In this document: in pieces, positions 52,698-60,790 of the stretch | Layout: each line of letters begins with the position of its first letter | Numbering within the stretch: position 1 is the stretch's first letter | Assembly: GCA_025963635.1 (NCBI GenBank) | Contig: JAOQAK010000055.1 | Span: 235,540 to 299,539, forward strand | Direction of reading: 5' to 3' | Length of the DNA: 64,000 bases | Source: Ferruginibacter sp. | Lineage (GTDB): Bacteria > Bacteroidota > Bacteroidia > Chitinophagales > Chitinophagaceae | Position numbers and translations under genes: made by a program | Notes under the pieces: generated by a model | Database searches by the model: none | What the model saw: only the letters and a program-made list of their open reading frames with translations | What the model was told of the DNA's origin: nothing

Positions 52698-54248
52698 TTA
52701 AAAAGATTTCAATAAGGCTAAACTAACCGGTACCTGTATATTAACGTCATTGCTTTCATCTTCGATATAATAATACTGGATGGCGGATTTTTGAGCTGCC
52801 CTGATGACTGCCTCGATATTAATTTGCCCTGAGCCCAACGCAACATCATTTTCCACGGGTGTACCACCGGAAAAATTGTGCTCCACACCTTTGCGCAGAT
52901 CTTTCACATGCATCAGTTTAAAACGTTTTGGATATTGTTTCAATAATTCAACGGGGTCTTTACCAGGATGAAATGCCCATAAAATATCCAGCTCAAAACT
53001 TACATACTCGGGTTTGGTATTGGCCATAATGTAATCAAAATAAGTTCCATTTTCATAGGGCTGAAATTCGTATCCATGATTGTGATAGCAGAAGGTTAAG
53101 CCAAATTCATCCTTTAATATTTTTCCTGCTGTATTAAAATCTTCCACAGCTTTTTTGGCGATTTCGATGGTGAAAGGAACTTTTTCGTGAGGTATCCATG
53201 CCACCCGTACAAATGAAGCGCCCAATGTTTTTGCATTTTCTCCCACTTTCCTGATGTTGTTTATAAGATCAGGGTAACCAATTCCAAAAGAGGTACATCT
53301 CATGCCTCTTTCATCCAGTAATTTTCTTAACTCAGCGGCGGTTTTTCCAAACAGGTTAGAAAATTCAATGTTAGTGATACCGAGTGCTTTGATGCTGTCG
53401 AGTGTTGCGGCCGGATTGCTCTGAAAACTTTTTCTGAAAGTATAGGAGACAACTCCCGGAATTTCTTTTAATAGTTTCCCGGAACGGGTATCCGGGGTAA
53501 ACTTTGTTTCCCTGATCTTTATGTTTTTGAAAAAGACTTTATTCCCATGGTCCTGCAAAAGGATCCGCCCGGTTGGTTTTAAACCGAAGCCCGGAACATC
53601 TTTATACTTACTTCCTCCTACCAATGCATTGTATGTTTCACTACCGCGTTCGTAGGCTACTACCATAACTCCGTTGAGCCAATGCTCTACGTGCTGGCCA
53701 TTGGAAACGATCTTTGCCGTATTCCATTCACCAATCGCCTTTGCGGGTTTGCTGCTGATCGCCGGTATTAAATCGTATACTGATGACAGGGTACGATTGC
53801 CATTTTTGCCCAATTTGGCATCTGGGTGTTTTGCGTCATCCAATACCTGGAATTCCAAGCCAAAGGCGGAACGAGGGCTCGTGGGTGTAGGCTGCTTTGC
53901 ATCAACGAAATATTTAATGCCGCTGTTGGCTCCTTCAGTTAGTTTAAAATTAGCAGACAATTCAAAGTTGCCATACTCTTTCAAGGTAACGATATCACCG
54001 CCGTTGGTGGATTCGGCACCGCCTGAGGGCTCAACCATCAGAAGTCCCTGGTCTATCTTCCAGCCTTTTGCAGGAAATTTATCAATAAACGCTCCCTTCC
54101 ACCCGGTGGAAGTTTTTCCATCAAACAATAATTGCCAGCCTTCCTTTTTTTCTTTTTTGGAAAGCTGGTTGTCTTGTGCATTTGCGGTGATCATGAGCAT
54201 AAGAAAGCTCAGGCTTACAATGATACTGGTCATCTTAATAAATTTCAT
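52698..54248 (-). CDS. Secreted DUF1080 (3-keto-glycoside hydrolase-like)-TIM barrel isomerase fusion
   Basis: A 516-residue two-domain protein with signal peptide 1-24 (LMITANAQ; ATG 54248, or 54233). Residues about 35-225 are DUF1080, a concanavalin-like fold: GWQLLFDGKTSTGWKG, GNFELSANFKLTEGANSGIKYFV, GRILLQDHGNKVFFKNIKI. Residues about 255-516 are a sugar phosphate isomerase/epimerase-like TIM barrel: SFGIGYPDLI, FCYHNHGYEFQPYENG, SFELDILWAFHPG, KLMHVKDLRKG, with His, Glu and Asp in metal-site positions. DUF1080 proteins are linked to 3-keto-glucoside cleavage. With the Gfo/Idh/MocA gene next to it, a 3-keto-sugar route is plausible. Confidence 0.88.
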   Translation of the reverse strand: MKFIKMTSIIVSLSFLMLMITANAQDNQLSKKEKKEGWQLLFDGKTSTGWKGAFIDKFPAKGWKIDQGLLMVEPSGGAESTNGGDIVTLKEYGNFELSANFKLTEGANSGIKYFVDAKQPTPTSPRSAFGLEFQVLDDAKHPDAKLGKNGNRTLSSVYDLIPAISSKPAKAIGEWNTAKIVSNGQHVEHWLNGVMVVAYERGSETYNALVGGSKYKDVPGFGLKPTGRILLQDHGNKVFFKNIKIRETKFTPDTRSGKLLKEIPGVVSYTFRKSFQSNPAATLDSIKALGITNIEFSNLFGKTAAELRKLLDERGMRCTSFGIGYPDLINNIRKVGENAKTLGASFVRVAWIPHEKVPFTIEIAKKAVEDFNTAGKILKDEFGLTFCYHNHGYEFQPYENGTYFDYIMANTKPEYVSFELDILWAFHPGKDPVELLKQYPKRFKLMHVKDLRKGVEHNFSGGTPVENDVALGSGQINIEAVIRAAQKSAIQYYYIEDESNDVNIQVPVSLALLKSF

Positions 54249-54577
54249 ATTCTTGTTTTATTTGTTTCCTGGTGATCAAAATATTTAGTCAATTGCACCT
54301 TCACGTTAACGCTACCTTCTCGTTAGATAAATAGCAGCAGCAAAGAAAATCTACTTAAGGCAATCCATATAATTTTTTTTGAAACCAGGCAAGAACTATC
54401 AGCAGGTTGATAATAGATTACGCAATAATTATATTAAAAGCCCAGCCAATTTCTATCGAAGGTAAATCGAACCCTTGTAGTTAGGCATTCACTCCACACT
54501 GTGACCAGGCTTCAAAAGGCTAACAGCAAGGCTATACACTGTTTCGGCGAGCTCGACACAATAGGATGCAACTCGTT
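54249..54577 (-). other. 330-bp spacer, no feature recognised
   Basis: It lies between the Gfo/Idh/MocA stop and the DUF1080-TIM gene start. No gene, hairpin or clear promoter element was found. The length suggests that the DUF1080-TIM gene has its own promoter. Confidence 0.4.
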
Positions 54578-55918
54578 TTACACCTTTGGAGCCCATCCAT
54601 TTTCGTATTCACGGCTCCATAGTTTCATTGCATCTTTATCATGCAGGATATGACCATTGGACGGATCACATTTTAATACCCTTCCAACCCGGAAAGCGAT
54701 GTTGCCCAACTGTGGTAACAGCGTTGACTTATGGCCTTCAAAAATTGGCGCGTTGATTTGCTCTTTTCCACGAATGGCTTCTACGAAATTTTGCAAGTGC
54801 AGGCCATCCAACAATTCGGTCGGACTAACTGTGTTCTTTGGATCGTAGGGAGTGTTGTCTTTTACTTCCTGCACTAATTTATTGCCTGCGTCAAAAATTT
54901 TATAACTGTTGCTTCCGGGATAAACGATGGTACCCTTATCACCGTAAAAAATCACTCCTCTCCCGCTTCCTTCAGAATTGTAGCCGTTACAACTGCGCCC
55001 TTCCCAGGTACAAGCTGTATTATTGGGAAAATTATAAGTGATGGTTTGCGTATCGGGTGTTTCCCAATCATCCTGGAAGTGAAAACGGCCACCTGCAGAA
55101 ACCACCTGGCTTGGAAAATCGACCCCCAGGCCCCAACGCATTACGTCGAGCTCATGTGTACCATTATTTAAAGCTTCCCCGGTACCCCAATGCCAGAACC
55201 AATGCCAGTTGTAATGCACCAGGTTGCTCCGGTATGCACGCCTTGGTGCCGGCCCCTGCCACAAATCAAAATCAAGATTGGATGGGACGGGAATGGTAGT
55301 TCCCTTACCTATTGTTTTACGGTCATTTACATACCAGCCTCTTGCAAAATACACCCGTCCAATGGCGCCACCATGTAATTTGGAAATCATTTCTTTCACG
55401 TTATTGAAAGTGCGGCGCTGGCTTCCCATTTGCACTTTGAGATTGTATTTTTGCGATGCGGCTACCAGCATTTCACCTTCGTTTGGATTATGACTGCAGG
55501 GCTTTTCAACATATACATTTTTTCCTGCCTGTAAAGCCATTATTGCTGCGGGGGCATGCCAGTGATCCGGTGCAGCGATCACCAAACCATCAAAATCTTT
55601 CTGTTCTAATAATTTGCGGATGTCGGCAAACCCCTTTGGTTTTTTGCCGGTAATTTTTTCAATGTCAGCCAGGGTTCTTTCCAGTACTTTACTATCGGGG
55701 TCGCATATGTAGGCAATTTCCACATTGGGTAAACCCGCAAATGTTTTTGCAAGAAAAGCTCCGCGGCTGTTAGTTCCCATGATGCCCAACACAACCTTGT
55801 CACCCGGAGATCCGCTGAAGAAACTTGCTCCGGATGCTAATCCCGGGTAGAAAAGCATACTGGTGCCAGCCAGTGAAATATTGCGAATGAAACCGCGGCG
55901 ACCGTAATTGGAGTTCAT
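54578..55918 (-). CDS. Gfo/Idh/MocA-family oxidoreductase with Tat-like signal
   Basis: A 446-residue oxidoreductase. The N-terminus MNSNYGRRGFIRNISLAG has the twin-arginine motif, so it is probably exported folded with its cofactor. Rossmann region VVLGIMGTNSRGAFLAKTF, then ADIRKLLEQKDFDGLVIAAPDHWHAP and VYVEKPCSHNPNEGE (the EKP motif with catalytic Lys). The C-terminal part HYNWHWFWHWGTGEALNNGTHELDVMRW is typical of the secreted subgroup. It likely oxidises or reduces a sugar carbon in the periplasm, upstream of the DUF1080-TIM protein. Confidence 0.88.
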   Translation of the reverse strand: MNSNYGRRGFIRNISLAGTSMLFYPGLASGASFFSGSPGDKVVLGIMGTNSRGAFLAKTFAGLPNVEIAYICDPDSKVLERTLADIEKITGKKPKGFADIRKLLEQKDFDGLVIAAPDHWHAPAAIMALQAGKNVYVEKPCSHNPNEGEMLVAASQKYNLKVQMGSQRRTFNNVKEMISKLHGGAIGRVYFARGWYVNDRKTIGKGTTIPVPSNLDFDLWQGPAPRRAYRSNLVHYNWHWFWHWGTGEALNNGTHELDVMRWGLGVDFPSQVVSAGGRFHFQDDWETPDTQTITYNFPNNTACTWEGRSCNGYNSEGSGRGVIFYGDKGTIVYPGSNSYKIFDAGNKLVQEVKDNTPYDPKNTVSPTELLDGLHLQNFVEAIRGKEQINAPIFEGHKSTLLPQLGNIAFRVGRVLKCDPSNGHILHDKDAMKLWSREYENGWAPKV

Positions 55919-55982
55919 ATTTTGAATTTTAATATTGGCAAGGAGTTAAGATTTGAAAGGTAATGGATTAATTCTTTTTTTT

Positions 55983-56048
55983 GCCACGAATGCACGAATA
56001 AGAAACTAATAAAATTTTCTTACTCATGAATATTCGTGCATTCGTGGC
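55983..56048. repeat. 18-bp palindrome GCCACGAATGCACGAATA
   Basis: Left arm 55983-56000 and right arm 56031-56048 are perfectly complementary around a 30-nt AT-rich loop. CCACGAAT...ATTCGTGG hairpins are a frequent terminator-like repeat in Bacteroidota, as I recall. The right arm is also the first part of the tandem repeat. Confidence 0.65.
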
Positions 56049-56319
56049 CAATCCATTGTTGTTTGTATTGCAGCCAGGCTCGGTTGTTGGTCGGGAGACA
56101 CAACAACGGCTTTAAGAAGAACACCCGTGAATATTCGTGCATTCGTGGCCAATCCATTGTTGTTTGTATTTGCAGCCAGGCTCGGTTGTTGGTCGGGAGA
56201 CACAACAACGGCTTTAAGAAGAACACCCGTGAATATTCGTGCATTCGTGGCCAATCCATTGTTGTTTGTATTTACAGCCAGGCTCGGTTGTTGGTGGGGA
56301 GACACAACAACGGCTTTAG
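56028..56319. repeat. Tandem repeat, 101/102-bp unit, about 2.9 copies
   Basis: Copies begin at 56028, 56129 and 56231 with GAATATTCGTGCATTCGTGG. The third stops near 56319. They differ by one inserted T and a few substitutions (TGGTCGGG versus TGGTGGGG). Each unit contains the right arm of the palindrome and a GTTGTTG...CAACAAC hairpin, so the array could form several structures. Confidence 0.85.
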
Positions 56320-56482
56320 GCGAAATTGTATTGTACGCTAAAGTATCCAGGAGCGCTTTTAAATAACAATGGGAATTGGTATTTTCATAAAAAAGATGAT
56401 GGGCGAAATAATTAAGCAACTTCGTCCCACATTGCAGACAAGTCAACATGGATGGCAATCGCACTAATACAATTTTAAGAAC

Positions 56483-56956
56483 ATGAGCATAACAGAAAAA
56501 ATAGCAAAGCATTTCAGGGAAGTACATTTTGGAGGAAACTGGACTTCAGTGAATCTTAAAGAAACACTAACTAATGTAGATTGGCAACAAGCAACTACAA
56601 AGGTTCACTCTTTAAACACTATTGCCGCCCTTGTCTTTCATATTAATTATTATGTAAGCGTAGTTTTAAAAGTATTAAAAGGAGAACCGCTTAACGGACA
56701 TGACAAATTTAGTTTTGATCTTCCTCCAATAACATCACAGGAAGATTGGGATAAACTATTGAATAAAACGTGGTCGGATGCAGAGAACCTTGCTGACCTT
56801 ATTCAAAACATGCCCGAAAGTAAACTTTGGGATCAATTCGCAGACGAAAAGTATGGAGATTATTACAGAAATCTTACCGGGCTAATTGAGCACACGCATT
56901 ATCATTTAGGGCAAATATCATTGATAAAAAAAATCATCTCACAATCAAACCCGTAA
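56483..56956 (+). CDS. DinB-family/DUF1572-like four-helix protein
   Basis: A 157-residue cytoplasmic protein of the DinB/YfiT-like superfamily, four-helix bundles that often bind a metal through three His. Candidate ligands: His54 in LVFHINYY and the two His in EHTHYHLGQISLI near residues 137-141. The fold is used by thiol transferases and damage-inducible proteins of mostly unknown function. It is alone on the plus strand between the repeat array and the minus-strand CE4 gene. The specific reaction is not predictable. Confidence 0.85.
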   Translation: MSITEKIAKHFREVHFGGNWTSVNLKETLTNVDWQQATTKVHSLNTIAALVFHINYYVSVVLKVLKGEPLNGHDKFSFDLPPITSQEDWDKLLNKTWSDAENLADLIQNMPESKLWDQFADEKYGDYYRNLTGLIEHTHYHLGQISLIKKIISQSNP

Positions 56957-57052
56957 TGGCAGCATTAGTAGGTTAGCCTTCTACCATCAATTTCCAACGT
57001 CCTTTGGTTTAGCCTAAAAGGTTTCGATCTGGCCTATGAATGGCAAACTGCT

Positions 57053-57853
57053 TCATAGCGGATTACGGGTCTGCCAGTCTTTAATATGCTGTGCCACTTC
57101 AATCATCGGCGCAATCCAGATATCTTTTTCGTTTTGCTTTAAATAAGAAAGAAAAGCCCTGTGCTCCGGAACACTAACATTCAACGAATTGCCACCACCA
57201 ACACCATGAAAGAGTATCACCAGCAATGAATTGGTTTCAACGGCCTTTTTTACCCATTCTATCATTTGCTGTGCCGTGTGACTATTTACGAGGTAGCAAT
57301 CCACATTATACAAATTCACTTCGTTGATTTTATGCATTTCGTTGCGAACAGCCCTGGCGGAAACAAAATCATTTTTCATGCCGTTCATAAAGGATGAGTC
57401 CCCAATCTTCATATCGCCGCAGGTATAGGCAAAAGTGCGGTCGGTTTTTCCATCCAGTGCCCGCAAAAAAAGATTGGTCATTCTTGTTTCATCCACCATG
57501 CGTTTTAACGTGTAATTATTCAAATCATAATCCTTACTTACCCATTCTCTTCCTTTGCCTCCCAGACATGGATGATTCAATGTATGATTACCCAGCTCAT
57601 GGCCTTTCTCCGCAAGTTTTCGCCATTCGTTCAATCTTGTTTGCATGGAGGAGGAGAAACCGGTGATGTAAAAAGTTGCTTTTAATCCCAGGGAGTCCAA
57701 TACCGGAACAGCGTTGTCCAGTTGTTCATTAATGGCATCGTCATAGGTAAGCACCACAGCACATTTTTTATCTTTCCAGGTATTGTTGGATTGGGCAGTT
57801 GCACCAGCAATAATCATGATGACGATCAATAAACTAAAAAGATTTTTTTTCAT
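57053..57853 (-). CDS. CE4 polysaccharide deacetylase-like protein
   Basis: A 266-residue secreted NodB-homology protein. Signal peptide 1-20 (IAGATAQ). Motif 1 CAVVLTYDDAIN (catalytic Asp pair), motif 2 GHELGNHTLNHPC (metal His pair), later FAYTCGDM and the last motif LLVILFHGVGGG with His. CE4 enzymes remove N- or O-acetyl groups from glycans such as xylan, chitin or peptidoglycan. It starts 41 bases after the GH2 stop, so both are probably co-transcribed. Confidence 0.88.
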   Translation of the reverse strand: MKKNLFSLLIVIMIIAGATAQSNNTWKDKKCAVVLTYDDAINEQLDNAVPVLDSLGLKATFYITGFSSSMQTRLNEWRKLAEKGHELGNHTLNHPCLGGKGREWVSKDYDLNNYTLKRMVDETRMTNLFLRALDGKTDRTFAYTCGDMKIGDSSFMNGMKNDFVSARAVRNEMHKINEVNLYNVDCYLVNSHTAQQMIEWVKKAVETNSLLVILFHGVGGGNSLNVSVPEHRAFLSYLKQNEKDIWIAPMIEVAQHIKDWQTRNPL

Positions 57854-57894
57854 GATACTATTTTCAGTAATTTTTTTCCAATCGATTGATACCC

Positions 57895-60651
57895 CTATTT
57901 ACTTCTTACCTCAATAATTGTAGTTTTCAAACCCTTTGATATGGCCTTAATTTTTATGAGCCCGGCCTTGCTTTTCTTTGAACGCACAACAGCCAATACC
58001 ATTCCGAAATATGCCGCCCGTTCTTTTGATGCAAATGAAACCAGGTTGGCAGGGTCTCCATTATCAGTTGCTACGATTTCTCCTGGCCCTTCAATTTCGA
58101 AAACTACTTTATTATTTGCATCCGGCACCATAAGGCCATTTTCGTCAGCAACTTTCACGGTGATAAATGAAAGATCGTCGCTATCCGCATTTATTATTTT
58201 GCGGTCGGCAATTATCATCAATTGAGCCGGATTGCCGGTTGTTTGCACAAGTTGTTCTGCCCATCGTTTCCCGTTTTTGTAAACAATGGCTTTTAGTTCG
58301 CCTGGTTCATATTTCACATCATCCCACCGCAGGCGGTATTCAAATGCTGCTTTTTTCTTTTTGCCCAGCGAACGTCCGTTTAAGAAAAGCTCTGCTTCAT
58401 CGCCGGAGGTAAAAATATGTATGGGGGTTATTTTTCCGATACGATCCGGCCAGTTCCAATGTGGCAGAATATGCACCATCGGTAAACCTGGGCGCCACCG
58501 TGATTGATACAGGTAAAAGCGATTCTTTTTAAATCCTGCCAAATCGATTATACCGGAATAGGAACTACGTGCAGAATAATAAGGTGTAGGTTCTCCTAAA
58601 TAATCCCAACCCGACCATACGAATTCACCAGCCACATAAGGGTGCTTATCCTGTGAGCCAAAAACCTTATCAGGCGATGCACCAAATTGGGCAGTGTACA
58701 GTTCATAAGCGCTTACATATTGGTTTTGCGGACCGCCGCCCGTACTGTCGCTCACAGGTGCGCTTGTACCATTGGTTACGGGAAATATATAGCTGCCGCG
58801 GGTGCTCAAGGTAGACGCTGTTTCACTGCTTACAATTAATTTTCGGGGGAACTTTGTTTGAAAGGCGGGATACAATGGCGATGTTCTTATACCCCTGAGA
58901 TGAGCATATGCGGGCGCATCACGTATTCCCTCGCCCTGGTAATTTAAATTTAAAACATCCATCACTGCAGGGAAGGGCATATCCGGTTTTGCATAATTCA
59001 TAGACGCTGAAGAAGGCCTCGTATCATCTTCTTCCAAAACAATATCGTGCAGTTTTTTAGCCACTGCTGCGCCTTCTTCACCAGTATATTGCTCTCCTAC
59101 TTCATTCCCAAAACTCCACGTAATGATGGAGGGATGATTTTTATCTCGTCTTACAAATGCCCTGGTATCCGGCTCATACCAATCTTTAAAAATCAAATGA
59201 AAATCGAGTGGCGTTTTTCCTCTTTCCCAACAGTCGAATATTTCATCAATTACAAGGAAACCCATCCGGTCTGTCAAATCCAGCAGTTCTGGTGCAGGGG
59301 GATTGTGAGACATCCGGATGGCATTGCATCCCATTTCACCCAGAATTTCCAGCTGCCTTTCTGCAGCCCTGGTATTAAAGGCGGCTCCCAATGCACCCAG
59401 GTCGTGGTGTTGATTTACACCCTGGATACGCACCGGTTTCCCGTTAACCAATAAGCCTTTTAAAGGGTCGAATTTCAATGATCGGATTCCAAACCGGGTT
59501 TGATATTCATCTATCGGTTTTCCATTTAAAAATATTTTTGTAACAGCAACATAAAGATTTGGTTTTTGAAACGGAGCCGGCCCCCACAACAATGGATTAA
59601 CTAATGTCACTGAATTTTCGATTATCATTTTTTTCCCTGCCGGCACAGTCGCAAGTGCTTTTGGAAACGAAGCGACTTTATTTCCACTTCCTTGAAGTTT
59701 GTCATTCAAGGCATACACTTCTGTAACTACCTCGATATTTTTGTGAGTGTTGGATTTGTTTTCTACTTCCACTGAAAGATCAACCTTAGCCGACTTTGCA
59801 GACACATCTCCCGACTTAACAAATGTGCCATATTGCGCTACATGCACCGGGTTTACTTTTGTAAGCCATACATTCCGGTAAATGCCGCCGCCCGGGTACC
59901 AGCGGGATGAATTGTTCGGATTGTCTAATCGTATCGCCAATTGATTATTACCACCCAATTTTAAATAAGGTGAGAGGTCTAACCGAAAAGAATTATAACC
60001 ATAGGGCCAACCGCCCACGAGTTTTCCATTGAGCCACACCATTGCGTATGACATGGCACCATCTATATCCAGGTAAATTATTTTATCCATATCGGATGAA
60101 GCGATGTGTAGCTTTCTACGATACCATGCCACACCCTGGCTGGGGAGACGGCCCATACCGCCACCTACCGCTGCATTACTGCCTTCGTAAAAAGGGCCGT
60201 TGATTGCCCAATCATGTGGTAAGTTCACCCGCTCCCAGGCGTTGTCGTTAAAATCATTTTGGACAAATGCAAAATCGGCTCCGGGGTTGCCATCGGGACG
60301 TTGATGATGTTTTGCGGGGTCTTTGATAAAGTCATTGCCGGAAGGCAAGATCCATTTTTTTAAACTTCTATCTGATGAGGCTGCCAATGCAGAATCTGCG
60401 GCCCTGGTATCTGCAACGATATTATCATTGCGGTTGGTTACTACCGGCCTTTCATCATAGATCAGTTTGTCTGCCTCAGACGCATAGCGCATAAATTTCC
60501 AGCCTTCATTGATGCTGATTCGATCCCGTAATGGAATAACGCTTTTTTTTGTTTGCTGGCAATTAGCAATTAATGGCACACTTACCAGGATGGCAAAACA
60601 TGTATTGAAAAATAATCGTCTACAGTATGCAGTAAATGAATGCGTCAACAT
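57895..60651 (-). CDS. GH2 beta-galactosidase-like hydrolase
   Basis: A 918-residue secreted GH2 protein with an N-terminal signal (CFAILVSVPLIANCQ). Jelly-roll domain about 130-290 (ERVNLPHDWAINGPF, VWLNGKLVGGWPYGYNSF), Ig-like domain, TIM barrel from about 400 (GVNQHHDLGALGAAFN, GCNAIRMSHNPPAPELLDL, VIDEIFDCW), acid/base Glu in TWSFGNEVGEQY, nucleophile Glu in LIVSSETASTLS, and ILPHWNWP. The C-terminal DUF4982-like part with FIVKVAD-like Ig domain is usual for Bacteroidota GalB-type enzymes. Downstream of SusC/SusD pair 3, separated by a terminator, so substrate may be galactose-containing glycan. Confidence 0.92.
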   Translation of the reverse strand: MLTHSFTAYCRRLFFNTCFAILVSVPLIANCQQTKKSVIPLRDRISINEGWKFMRYASEADKLIYDERPVVTNRNDNIVADTRAADSALAASSDRSLKKWILPSGNDFIKDPAKHHQRPDGNPGADFAFVQNDFNDNAWERVNLPHDWAINGPFYEGSNAAVGGGMGRLPSQGVAWYRRKLHIASSDMDKIIYLDIDGAMSYAMVWLNGKLVGGWPYGYNSFRLDLSPYLKLGGNNQLAIRLDNPNNSSRWYPGGGIYRNVWLTKVNPVHVAQYGTFVKSGDVSAKSAKVDLSVEVENKSNTHKNIEVVTEVYALNDKLQGSGNKVASFPKALATVPAGKKMIIENSVTLVNPLLWGPAPFQKPNLYVAVTKIFLNGKPIDEYQTRFGIRSLKFDPLKGLLVNGKPVRIQGVNQHHDLGALGAAFNTRAAERQLEILGEMGCNAIRMSHNPPAPELLDLTDRMGFLVIDEIFDCWERGKTPLDFHLIFKDWYEPDTRAFVRRDKNHPSIITWSFGNEVGEQYTGEEGAAVAKKLHDIVLEEDDTRPSSASMNYAKPDMPFPAVMDVLNLNYQGEGIRDAPAYAHLRGIRTSPLYPAFQTKFPRKLIVSSETASTLSTRGSYIFPVTNGTSAPVSDSTGGGPQNQYVSAYELYTAQFGASPDKVFGSQDKHPYVAGEFVWSGWDYLGEPTPYYSARSSYSGIIDLAGFKKNRFYLYQSRWRPGLPMVHILPHWNWPDRIGKITPIHIFTSGDEAELFLNGRSLGKKKKAAFEYRLRWDDVKYEPGELKAIVYKNGKRWAEQLVQTTGNPAQLMIIADRKIINADSDDLSFITVKVADENGLMVPDANNKVVFEIEGPGEIVATDNGDPANLVSFASKERAAYFGMVLAVVRSKKSKAGLIKIKAISKGLKTTIIEVRSK

Positions 60652-60679
60652 GAATTCTTTTTATCACTTTGCTTTTTAA

Positions 60680-60713
60680 AAAACGGGAGAGATATTTCCA
60701 TCTCTCCCGTTTT
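60680..60713 (-). terminator. Intrinsic terminator after SusD pair 3
   Basis: Perfect 14-bp inverted repeat (60680-60693 and 60700-60713, 6-nt loop) followed on the minus strand by TTTTTT. It lies between SusD pair 3 and GH2. Confidence 0.85.
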
Positions 60714-60790
60714 CATTTTATTAAAGATAACAATGCTTTTTAAAAAATGCTTATCATGCCTCTTGCCACTATGCTACTACCGGCACTAAT

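Larger units (their letters stand above)
55919..56482. other. 560-bp spacer rich in repeats
   Basis: Between divergent Gfo/Idh/MocA and DinB-like genes. It holds a palindrome (55983-56048) and a 101/102-bp tandem repeat (56028-56319); 56320-56482 has no recognised feature. Long frames inside the repeat are explained by the repetition, not by a protein family. Confidence 0.6.

Noticed and set aside
56028..56319. CRISPR array
   Set aside because: The period is about 101 bases with whole units repeated; no short repeats with unique spacers and no cas genes.
56024..56527. Long overlapping open frames in the 56.0-56.5 kb repeats
   Set aside because: They repeat the same residues with the DNA unit, exist on both strands, match no family and are explained by a stop-free tandem repeat.
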